64,000 nt of DNA from Helianthus annuus (Eukaryota > Streptophyta > Magnoliopsida > Asterales > Asteraceae): the NCBI RefSeq assembly GCF_002127325.2, contig NC_035439.2, positions 137,579,901 to 137,643,900 on the forward strand, in the 5' to 3' direction. Each line of letters starts with the position of its first letter. The stretch's first letter is position 1. Positions 42,651 to 52,396 of the stretch are shown piece by piece. The position numbers and the translations under genes were made by a program. The notes under the pieces are model-generated. The model saw only the letters and a list, made by a program, of their open reading frames with translations. It was not told the DNA's origin and did no database searches.

Positions 42651-44882
42651 TTATATCTCTTCTGAGTGGAGTGCCTTGCTTCCCAAGTTACACCGTCGGA
42701 GAGCGGCATCCAAGCTTGAATCAATAACCTTCATGTAATTGACTGGGTCGTCGTCCTCTATTTTCTTCCCAACTCCGAACTTCACCTCATCGTCCCCATA
42801 CCTCAAAGTCAGTGTCCCTTCATTCATGTCTACCACTGCTTGTGCTGTGGCGAGGAAGGGTCTCCCTAGGATAAGGGGGACCTCGGTGTCTTCCTCCATG
42901 TCGAGTATGACAAAGTCAACGGGATAAACGAATTTGCTTACCCTTACCAAGACATTTTCGATGACACCTTGTGGGAATTTGACTGATCGATCAGCGAGTT
43001 GTATGCTTATTTTTGTAGGGCTCGTGGTTCCCAAGCCAAGCCTTTTGAACATTGATGAGGGCATGAGGTTAATGCTAGCCCCTAAGTCGGCCAAGGCATT
43101 GCGAACGGGTGATTCCCCTATTGAACATGGAATCGTGAAACTTCCGGGATCGATTTTCTTTTGGGGTAGTTTATTGAGTACGAGGGCAGAGCATTCTTCG
43201 CCTAAATTAACTAATTGCAAATTTTCAATTTTCTTTTTATGTGTAAGGAAGTCCCTCATAAATTTAGAGTATTTGGGCATTTGGGTTAGGACTTCGATAA
43301 AAGGAATATTGACATGCAATTGTTTTAACAAACTTTCGAATTTTGCGAATTGCTCATTGGTTTTTTGACGAATTAACCTACCGGGGTATGGAACTCGAGG
43401 AGCCTTGGTAGGTTCTGGTGATGGGGGAGAGTTCTTTTCCTGCAGATGTGTTGGCATTGTTTCTTCCGTTGGTTGAGGTACTTCTGCAGGCCCTACGGTG
43501 CGGTTTCGTAGTGTGATGAGGTGAACTTGTGCCTTTGGGTTTGTTTCGGTATTGCTAGGTAATGCGCCTTGCGGTCTCTCGGAAAAATTTTGTGCTAGTT
43601 GATTTATTTGTTTTTCTATGTTTTGAATGCTAGCTTGTTGATTCCTAAAATTAGATTCTAATTGTAGAAATCTTTCCGAGTTTTTCTTATCAGTGTCGGA
43701 GACGAGGCGAGATATAGTATCTTCGAGCCTTTCTCGTCCACCTTGTTGTTGAGTGAAATTTTGTGACTCATTTCTTGATTGCTGAAAGTTTGTTCGTTGG
43801 GTTTGTTGGTTACTACTATTGCCGGTTTCCCTCCAACCAAGGTTTGGGTGGTTTCGCCATCCTTGGTTGTAAGTTCCCGTTGGAGGACCCGACGGCCTAG
43901 GTCTATTATCAATGTAGTTTACCATTTCTTGTTGATCGTCCGTTTCTTTCATGCAACTCCAATTTTCATGTGACCCACCACACCCTTCACAAGCCATAAC
44001 CGAGACTGTTTTTGTCATTTCTAGTTTTTTAATTTTTGAAGAAAGGGCCTCGATTTGGGCTTGTAAAGAGGTGCTTTCGTCGACCTTATGGGCGCCCGGG
44101 GCGATAGACTTATTTCCCCGGGGAGTGTGCCATTGAAAATTGGTTTGAGCAATTTCCTCAATTTGATTATATATTTCGTGTGGGCGTCGATTACCTAAAA
44201 GTCCCCCGGAGCTAGAATCAAGTGTCTGCCTAGTGTGTGGCAACAATCCATTGTAGAAAGTGGATACTTGTTGCCATATTGCGAGGCCATGATGGGGACA
44301 CTTGCGTAGTAGCTCCTTGAACCTTTCCCATGTTTCATATAAGGATTCCCCGTCCTCTTGTGAGTATGTATTAATTTCAGCCATTAATTTAGCAGTTTTA
44401 GAAGGAGGGAAATACTTATATAGAAACTTTTGGGCTAGTTCATCCCAGGTGTTTACCGATCCAGCTGGGAGGGTGTTGAGCCAAGCTTTCGCTCGGTCTT
44501 TTAGTGAGAACGGAAACATACGGAGGCGTATGGCGTCGTTTGATGCTCCATTGATCCGAAAGGTATCACATATTTCTAAGAAATTAGTTATATGTAGATG
44601 AGGATCCTCGTCCGCAAGCCCGTGGAAGGTTGCGGAGTTTTGGAGCATTTGTATCAAATGCGGTCGGAGCTCGAAGTTATTGGCTTCGACATTCGGAGCA
44701 TTGATAGCGGCGCCTAGATTACCTACGGTGGGCCGTAGATAATCCATAAGGGTACGTTGGTCCGCCATTGGGGGTGGATCACCCGAAACCTTCTCTTGGT
44801 TTTTGGCTTTTAACCTTTTTCTGAGAAAGCGTTCGGGTTCTTCTAGCGGTTCTTTTATGTCTTTATTGGAACTGGAGCTCAT
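42651..44882 (-). CDS. Athila-like gag-protease
   Basis: 743 codons from ATG 44882 to a stop at 42651, no interruption. The N-terminal half is the gypsy gag fold (ATFHGLADEDPHLHITNFLE; FPFSLKDRAKAWLNTLP; FLYKYFPPSKTA). A zinc-knuckle-like CEGCGGSHENWSC lies near residue 300. A Gln/Asn-rich linker and a helical segment (QINQLAQNF) follow. The aspartic protease near residue 590 has ALADLGASINLMP, where Athila proteases have DLGAS, and later VPLILGRPFLATA with the flap/ILG motif. Gag assembles the particle and the protease processes it. It ends without RT, so the protein is naturally gag-protease only. An intact frame and near-identical LTRs suggest a still competent non-autonomous family. Confidence 0.92.
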   Translation of the reverse strand: MSSSSNKDIKEPLEEPERFLRKRLKAKNQEKVSGDPPPMADQRTLMDYLRPTVGNLGAAINAPNVEANNFELRPHLIQMLQNSATFHGLADEDPHLHITNFLEICDTFRINGASNDAIRLRMFPFSLKDRAKAWLNTLPAGSVNTWDELAQKFLYKYFPPSKTAKLMAEINTYSQEDGESLYETWERFKELLRKCPHHGLAIWQQVSTFYNGLLPHTRQTLDSSSGGLLGNRRPHEIYNQIEEIAQTNFQWHTPRGNKSIAPGAHKVDESTSLQAQIEALSSKIKKLEMTKTVSVMACEGCGGSHENWSCMKETDDQQEMVNYIDNRPRPSGPPTGTYNQGWRNHPNLGWRETGNSSNQQTQRTNFQQSRNESQNFTQQQGGRERLEDTISRLVSDTDKKNSERFLQLESNFRNQQASIQNIEKQINQLAQNFSERPQGALPSNTETNPKAQVHLITLRNRTVGPAEVPQPTEETMPTHLQEKNSPPSPEPTKAPRVPYPGRLIRQKTNEQFAKFESLLKQLHVNIPFIEVLTQMPKYSKFMRDFLTHKKKIENLQLVNLGEECSALVLNKLPQKKIDPGSFTIPCSIGESPVRNALADLGASINLMPSSMFKRLGLGTTSPTKISIQLADRSVKFPQGVIENVLVRVSKFVYPVDFVILDMEEDTEVPLILGRPFLATAQAVVDMNEGTLTLRYGDDEVKFGVGKKIEDDDPVNYMKVIDSSLDAALRRCNLGSKALHSEEI

Positions 44883-44944
44883 ACACTATGTGAGGATGGT
44901 GTCGGGTTCCAAGTCCTGCAATAAAAACAAAAAGGAATGTCGGT

Positions 44945-45165
44945 CAGAAGGTTCACCACGGCCCCGTGTTGAGCGAACACGGCCCCGTGGTCGGAAATAC
45001 AGTGATTGTTTTCCAGATCCCAGTTACTGGAGGTTGGACACGGCCCCGTGTTGCACCGGCACGGCCCCGTGGTCAGCCTTCTGTAACTTGAAAAACAAAA
45101 AACTGCCAGTAACTTTGCTGAGCACGGCCCGTGTCCGACCAGGCACGGCCCCGTGCTGAGCTCTG
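44945..45165. repeat. CACGGCCCCGTG palindromes, leader cluster
   Basis: Three pairs of palindromes between the primer site and gag (near 44955, 44979, 45039, 45060, 45123 and 45145). The paired layout is the same as at 42245. Confidence 0.85.
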
Positions 45166-45261
45166 CAGAAGCTAAAAATTTAAGAAAAAAAAATCCTAAA
45201 AAATTAAAGAAAAATAAAAATATGATTAGGCCGTTGATTCCTAACTTTCTTAAAATCCTTG

Positions 45262-45281
45262 TGTCCCCGGCAGCGGCGCCA
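45262..45281 (-). other. Athila-like primer binding site
   Basis: The minus strand TGGCGCCGCTGCCGGGGACA, six bases after the 5' LTR, is the primer-site type (tRNA-Asp-like) typical of the Athila/Tat branch. Confidence 0.88.
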
Positions 45282-45287
45282 AAAACT

Positions 45288-46978
45288 TGATGCGTGTTAG
45301 TGTATATATGTTTTTAGATATATATTTAAGCCCTTTTTACACTTTTAGCCAAGTTTTAAATTTATAAAACACGATATTTACTAACACTAAACACACATAT
45401 GGGCAAGTGCACTCATCGTGGACGTAGTATAGTGTTGGTAAGATACCGAGGTCGTCCAAGGACACAAGAGCTTTTAATACCGGTTTATCCTCAACGTCTA
45501 ATCAAATAAAAAAAAAGTTAGAAAAATGTTTTAAACTAAGAAAAATAAAAACTAACTAAAATGCTGAAAATAAAATAAAAACAGATAGACAAGATGAATC
45601 ACTTGGATCCGACACGTGTATTAGTATAACCTTTGATTATTTTCGCACTTTTGCACTTGTTTAAGAGATTATCTTAGTTATTGTAGTAGGCCCCTCTTTT
45701 GAAGGCGACGTTATCCTCAACCCAGTAGTTTGAGTCAGCAAGGATACAATCCTAAAGGGTCGGATTATTGGAAGATAATGAATTAAGTTATTAATGCAAA
45801 TTGTGGTAGGCCCCGCTTCTGGCGGTGACGTTACCCTCGGCTAAGTAGTCTGAGTCAGCAGGGATACAGTCCTAAATAGCCGGGTTATAGTATTAATAGT
45901 AGTTAACTTATGAGGGGGTCAAAGAGTTTGGATCCCCGCCATCCAATACCTATGGGCATTGAAGGAGATCCTACTAAATTTGACCCAGGTCCCAAGCAGG
46001 ACCTCTAAACGCTGAACAAGGGCAAGACCCTTACCAAACCGTTCCCTTAACCCCCGACCAGGTAGCCAACATACCTCCATATAGACCGTGGAGATATGAA
46101 TGGTGAAAATCTTTTATTTTATATAGACAGTAAAATAACGCCAAGACACCACGGACAAACGATAAGGAAAGACCACCTTCAACATAAGTAACTAGTTATT
46201 AAAGTCATTAATACAAAACCAAATAAAAAGTGCAAAAGATTAAAAATAAAAAGTATTATACTAAACACTTGTCTTCACCAAGTGATGTAAGAGACTTAGG
46301 CAATCATGGCCTTGATTGTCAAGAACTCTTACGATCAATCTTGGATCCCGAGACGACTCACACACTCTACGATGGACAATGGATGATGGTGGTGGATGAT
46401 GGTGTTATGGTGGTGGTGGGTGGTGGATGAAGTGTGAGAGAGGTGGTGTGCCAAGGGATGAGAGAGAATGAATCCAAGCTCCTCTATTTATAGGCTGAAC
46501 AGAAGGCTGGACACGGCCCCGTGTCCGCTGGACACGGCCCCGTGCCCGCCTGACACTCTCTCTCCTCATTAATTGTAATTGCGAATTACAATTAATGCGC
46601 CTGCTGTACTTTCACCACGCCCCCGTGCTCGCTGGACACGGCCCCGTGGTGGGCAATGGAAGCTTCTACTGGTTTGTCTTTTCTGCTGCTTCCTGGGCAC
46701 GCCCCCGTGTTCGCTGGACACGGGGCGTGTTCAGACTCTGTTTCTTCCTTTTTGCTTTGGGAGGTGCCGTTGAGGGTCCGGGCAGTCTACTTTTGTTCCT
46801 TTTCTTGTATTTATGGTAGAATTAGTGGTCTTTTTGCTTCTTTTGTGATTTTGAGCTCATTTCATCCTGAAAATACAAAAGGAAGACAAAAACACTCTTT
46901 TTCCAACATTAGTACTTAAAAAGGGTTAGTTTTATGCCTTAATTGATGTGTTTTATATGTTGCATTTTACACACATCA
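45288..46978 (-). repeat. Athila-like 5' LTR
   Basis: 1,691 bp, about 99.5 percent identical to the 3' LTR by eye. Confidence 0.95.
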
Positions 46979-47987
46979 TGCATAAAACTCATCCGCCATC
47001 TCTCGTCTGTATTTCGCGCAAGCCTCGACAAGATCTCCCCCAATCCCGACCTCCTCGTCATTAACCAGTTTAGTTTACAACATACAAACTAACACCCCTG
47101 AATCAGGTTCTGGGATTTCCTTCTGATGTTGGCAAACTTCAGTATGTGTCACCATTGTCTTTTCCACATATGGGCGTCCAGAATGTTCCCAGTAGGAGAT
47201 TTGTTCCAAAAACGTTTTGAATAACGATTCAAATTTTATTAGGGTTGGGTATACCCTAACTTGAATCAAGCTTGAACCATCAAAAACACCTGAAGCACAC
47301 GTCCCAGTAAAATACAAGGTAAGGTGAAGTGTCTGTATATCAACACGAACCATGAACCAGTCTTGAAGGTCAACACAGATTGGAATATAAACCTGAGACA
47401 AAAATATATAAGTTAAACATATTTGGTTTAAAATAAACAGTGGGGATATAAGTGTTACCGTATCGATGTCCCAAAATGGAGGGTAATGTTCCTTTAATCC
47501 AATGGCAAAAGGTAACGGATGGTGGTTCGGATTCTCACCCAAAAGGTCCAGGAATTGCAGTGGGAGAATCGTCCATGGAAACAGTTGTTCTGGTTTTCTG
47601 TATTTTTTTATTAAAATCCATCTGAACCTCATCATTCTCGTCACCCACCCACACACATGCAACAACGGGCAAAGTTTTATAACATAAGAATAAAACATAA
47701 TTTTTGGAGAACCTATATTTATACTCCTTACCAGTGGCGACAAGTAACCGTAGTTCTCGTATCCAAGTAGGGCACCCAAAACTCGGACCCGAGTTGTCTC
47801 CTTCCAAGGAATCCGCTATAACAGAAAGAAGAATCGTCGTTATGATAGAACGCCATTACATTTTTTGACCACGATCTAGACTCTTCTGTTGGGTAATAAT
47901 ATCAGCGTGTCTTTCTAGGGATCTTTTCGGGGGGGGGGTATCGGGAACTTCCTCCAGCTCCAAGAACGAGTCTTCCGGGTCCCCCAT
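46979..47987 (-). pseudogene. Ulp1-like pseudoprotease gene B
   Basis: Minus-strand gene whose exons I can follow. ATG 47987 opens MGDPEDSFLELEEVPDTPPP. An exon after TTATAG (about 47818) gives GFLGRRQLGSEFW and, one base out of frame, GALLGYENYGYL. Next come WILIKKYRKPEQLFPWTIL, then YPPFWDID. After an intron ending TCTCAG (about 47395) there is VYIPICVDLQDWFMVRVDIQ, ISYWEHSGRP and PDSGVLVCML. A TAA at 47077-47075 is followed in frame by the usual VEACAKYRREMADEFYA tail, where the Athila-like element inserted. The triad is gone: DW for HW, YFTGT for the Asp loop, and DSG for DCG (Cys to Ser). It is a paralogue of gene A, facing it. Confidence 0.65.
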
Positions 47988-48042
47988 TTATTGTGTGTAG
48001 TTGGTGCAATTCGAGATGGGGGTATGAGTCACTCTTTATGTT

Positions 48043-48368
48043 TGAACAATCAAAGTAGTAAAGTCGCTGTTTCATGTTGAAATGTTATACTAGGTCGCTA
48101 TTTCATCCAAAGATGTTATACTAGGCCGCTGTTTCATTCAGAGATGTTATACTAGGTCGTTGTTTCGTTCAGAGATGTTATACTAGGTCGCTGTTTCATC
48201 CAGAGATCTTATCCTAGGTCGCTGTTTCATCCAGAAATGTTATACTAGGTCGTTGTTTCATCCAGAGATGTTATACTAGGTCGCTGTTTCATCCAGAGAT
48301 GTTATACTAGGTCGCTGTTTCATCCAGAGATGTTATACTAGGTCGTTGTTTCATCCAGAGATTTTATA
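48043..48368. repeat. 31-bp tandem array, TAGGTCGCTGTTTCATCC type (right)
   Basis: About ten units with an almost constant 31-base period: AGGTCGCTGTTTCATCCAGA, then GATGTTATACT. Unit starts include 48092, 48123, 48154 and 48185. The AGGTCG(C/T)TGTTT core is shared with the array at 23580-23940, in the same direction. Confidence 0.92.
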
Positions 48369-51300
48369 TGTGACAACCCTCACTAAATCAGGTATCCGTA
48401 CGGTTTAATTAATAATTAATTACTGCTTGATTACTGTGCTTACTTGAACTTGTGAACAAACTGCTACTTGAATGTTGATACATGCATATTCCTGCATCAT
48501 ACTTTACATACTGTCACTACATTATTTACACGCTGAACCTTAGTGACAAACATGATGCACAAAAGCACAGTAGCACTATGAACGGATAACCTATTGAACA
48601 TCCTGATAAAGCCAGCATCAGGCAGATATTGCCTCTAAGGCCTGTATGAGCCAGAAATATTTCACTACACCCATAGTGAGTGTAGGGATACAAGGGTTGT
48701 AGAACTGCGTCTCTAGGGATAAGTTACAATGACTGGATGTGCCTAAAACGTACACTAAGCACAAAACTCAGCACTTTAATAAACAATTCAGCTTCTAGCT
48801 AACTAATAAAGTGCCAAAACATGAGAAAAATATTACTAGACATTTTCCAAAGTGTCGGGAATAAGTTATGTCACTAAAAACGGTATTAACGACACCCTAA
48901 AGCTTTGTTAAGCGCTTTAACGGATTACTATCCAACCGAACAACCGGACTATGCCCGGAACATGAAAATATTGTTAATAACATTATTTATCTTTTTCTGA
49001 GCCAGTTAGGGTCCCTGAATACCCTAACACCCGCCGTAAAGCACTACACACTACTAACCGGGTTAAGCACTTAACTAACCTAATTAGCCTAACTGTTAAC
49101 CAACTATTAGTTGAATTTGAACTAGATTACCCCCCCCCCCCTGACCCGATTTCGGTCCCCATGGGACATACATTGTACCATCTTGATTATTTTAATCAAT
49201 GGTGTTGAATATCTAGGGTGCATAGAAACCATTGGACCATAACCTTATAATTTGCCTATAAGTTCACCATATGACACACTAATCACTTTCATTCTCACAT
49301 CTCACACAAACACACACTCTCTTGCTCTCCATAGACTTCGGCCGAACATCCCCATATACATCCATCCATTTTTCGATTTCACTCATCACATTCCAAGCTC
49401 ACACAAGTGTCAAGGATCCCGTATAAGGAGGCTTGGTGCAAACGGAAGGCGAAGGACCTCACTCTCTTGCTTTTATCCACCCTTTTTGCGCTTAGATTCT
49501 TCCCTAGCCTCGAGCTAGTGGTATGTTGTTTAAATCACACTCTCGAACTATTTTGAAGCGGTTAATATGATGTGTAACGGTTAAAACTCGTAATCTTACA
49601 AGTTGATGCATTAAAGTCTACTAAAAACACTAATAATGATGGTTAAAAGCTCATATGATGTGTAAATGTTGTAGTAATTGATTTGTGTGGTTATTTGGAC
49701 CCGATCTATGTTGTGGTAGCTCGGATCATCATCTAACCCGGGTTGGTCATGATCATGGATCATGACATAAGGATGTTTTGGAAGTAACAAGGGTTAAAGG
49801 ATGAAACTCTACCACACACAAATCATGAACTTGTGTAAAAATGATCTTACTTACAAAATAGTGTTTAAAACTAGTAGATCTACGGATCTACAAGTGGTAT
49901 TTTCAAAGGACCGAGTGTCAAGGAAATTATGTTTTCTAAAGACGGATCTTACGTTAACTAGAGTGATTTTTAACACACAAGTGTGTAAACACTTGTGTAG
50001 CACAAAGTTTCGACAAAATAACAATTTTTGTAAAAGATGACGAGAAGTTGTGAAGACGGAATTTCTTTAAAAGCAAGGTTTTTACGAAACCGGACTAATT
50101 TATATTAAGATCCGCTAAAAGTAATGAGATTTACTTCGTATTTTTGAGTAAATCACAAGTTCATGAAATCTTTGCGATTAACATGTTATGGAATAGTTGA
50201 TGTGTTGAATATTGTTTTGGTTAAGTAAGAAAATGGTTGGTTTGATTTATAAAAGAAAATGATACGCTTGAAAGCGTGGCCACCTCCAGTTACAGAGGAA
50301 ACTCTGGCGAAATTTTTCCAAAAACCTAACACTTAGAATTATTTTCACTATAAGTGTTAGAAATACTTTTCTACATGTTTTCAAAATATAAGTTTCGCCA
50401 CGACTTTATTTACAAATATCGGAGGTGGGATTTTCACAAAATTAAACGTGATAAATATATATTTAGTAAATATATTTTTCACAACGTCACTTGTCAACTA
50501 TTTTGTGAAGTGTATAAATATTATTTTTTTAGGGTAAAAATAATATTATCGAACGTTAACGAATCCAAAATAATACGAACGCCTTCACGATAAATATATA
50601 AGTTACACCGGTAATTATTATTACCACTCGACCATTAAAACGTAACTTACGCATTTTACGGAACTATTTATGAACACGTATTTTTGTTAAGGTATTATTT
50701 TGGGAAAATCTTATATAATAGAAAATATAATATTTTTTTTTTGAGAAAAATATTTATATTTTGAAGTTAGAAATAAGATATATTTTAAGTGAGACTTAAT
50801 AATATATTTCGAACACACATGTATTAAATCCCCCATCCTTGGGAAGGAAAATAATTACCAAGTATGCACCGAATGTAAACACGAAATAGTTGTCTAACTA
50901 TTTCCCAAAACCTAAACCTTAAAGCTAAGGCACGACCATCCGTCTAATAGAGTTAGTACATGTAGGTCGTTGCACAGCTGCTTGACTTGGAGTATTACTT
51001 GGTAGAGACGCACCGCTGTGAGTTCATGTCCCCCTTTTCTCTTAACTGTTTTCAGTTTTCTAAACTGCGGGGGTGAAATACATGTTCCTATGATTACGAA
51101 TATTTCTTACATGGTATGGTTAGCATAAGGAGGGTTATTACTTAGATCATGTGAATGGGTAGGCGGAAACTTGAGGTCATTAATCCTCAGGATAGGACCG
51201 AGGGGCAGGAGCGGTAGATCTACTTGGGTGTAGCGAGCCCAACCCCAGGCCCAGCATAACGGACCTCGGGGTGACTTTGTACCCAACGCATAAATCTGCT

Positions 51301-51809
51301 AGGTTTGAGCCTTCCTACTTGCATTTCACACATATCAATGGCCTTGCAAACCATTGGTGATCTCTTTCTTTTTCTTTATTTGCTACATACCAGGATTTTT
51401 ATACAAACAGAGGTTTATTTGCTCACTTACGCATGAACTCGCTCAACATTATTGTTGATTTTTTTTCAACTTACATGTATTTCAGGGAATTAAAGGATCT
51501 GGCACGGTATGGCACGTTTTCCCGCTGCACTAGTACGAGGTCATCCGGGTTTAGGGAATGTGACTCTTTCCTGGACAAGTCACAGTCCTTAAACTGTGTT
51601 TGTGTTATGTTGATGTTTGTGTTTGTTGAACAATGTTTATGTCGTTAGGGTGTGTTCCCGTTGATACAATGTTGTTGTATTTGGTTTTAAAACTTAATTA
51701 AATGGATGATCTTGCATGGTTTTTATTCATTTAGCTTTGTTATGGTTAAGCTATGGTATTAAGAAGTCACACCAAATTAACCACGCTTCCGCAAAGCCAG
51801 GGTGTGACA
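48369..51809 (+). repeat. Plus-strand chromovirus 5' LTR
   Basis: 3,441 bp bounded by TG and CA. It contains a C-run near 49130-49141, a TATA-like CCTATAAG near 49254 and no supported ORF. There is no second LTR in the window, so age cannot be estimated. Confidence 0.88.
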
Positions 51810-51812
51810 GCT

Positions 51813-51824
51813 TGGTTTCAGAGC
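51813..51824 (+). other. Plus-strand chromovirus primer binding site
   Basis: TGGTTTCAGAGC, three bases after the LTR, matches the initiator-Met primer site with one change (T for A at position five). Confidence 0.8.
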
Positions 51825-51971
51825 TCTGATCATAGCAAACTAGGATTCCTTCTCGAGTCTAGACTATGATCACTAGGGCTCTCACGAAAACATTTTTACT
51901 GCATACCACTTAAGTCTAGATCCAAAACATTTTTACAAACAAATGTTGAGCACATTTTATTTATTATTTTT

Positions 51972-52286
51972 AGGCTCAGTCTTGGAGGCTGAGGCTCGGT
52001 CTTGGAGGCCGAGGCTCGATCTAAGAGATCGAGGTAGATGGCTAGTAAGACTAGGAAGAGTAGGCTCAGTCTTGGAGGATGAGGCTCGTTCTTGGAGACC
52101 GAGGCTCGATCTAAGAGATCGAGGTAGATGGCTAGTAAGACTAGGAAGAGTAGGCTCAGTCTTGGAGGCTGAGGCTCGGTCTTGGAGGCCGAGGCTCGAT
52201 CTAAGAGGTCGAGGTAGATGATAGAGCAGTCTTAGAGACTGGGAGAATTTGGCTAGTGGGACTAGGAATGTCAGTCTAGGAGACTG
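51972..52286 (+). ncRNA. Leader stem-loop array (90-bp tandem unit)
   Basis: A 90-base unit starts at 51972, 52062 and 52152. Each begins with three 19-base modules separated by single G: CTCAGTCTTGGAGGCTGAG, CTCGGTCTTGGAGGCCGAG and CTCGATCTAAGAGATCGAG. Each module pairs with itself over 7-8 base pairs around a 3-5-base loop. Between modules, changes on one arm are matched on the other (A-T to G-C at pair 4, G-C to A-T at pair 5). Two more hairpins, CAGTCT-tag-AGACTG (52227-52241) and CAGTCT-agg-AGACTG (52272-52286), follow. A structured RNA leader is inferred. Confidence 0.6.
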
Positions 52287-52396
52287 GGAGGCTAGTGGGA
52301 CTAGGAGAATTATGTGATTTGTTACTTGGTGACTAATGTGTTTACCTGATTGTATGACTGATTGTTTGTGCATATTTGTGTTTATGTTACAGACAC

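Larger units (their letters stand above)
39163..46978 (-). mobile_element. Non-autonomous Athila-like gypsy element (gag-protease only)
   Basis: Minus-strand element, TSD TGCAT (39158-39162 and 46979-46983). LTRs of 1,693 and 1,691 bp begin TGATGCGTG and end CACACATCA; I count about seven differences. The primer site is of the type used by Athila/Tat elements. The only gene is gag plus protease; RT, RNase H and integrase are absent, so it must move with enzymes made elsewhere. This is the layout described as TR-GAG. Confidence 0.92.

Noticed and set aside
42739..44601. Plus-strand ORFs over the Athila-like gag-protease
   Set aside because: Antisense shadows of an intact minus-strand frame.
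23580..48368. Terminal inverted repeats of one giant transposon
   Set aside because: The two arrays share a core in the same, not the opposite, direction, and I could not find matching inverted ends or a target duplication.
51943..52221. 92-codon ORF through the leader hairpin array, with an antisense ORF at 51957-52373
   Set aside because: The 90-base unit is a multiple of three, so frames stay open on both strands by chance. The self-pairing of every module is a better explanation, but translation is not excluded.
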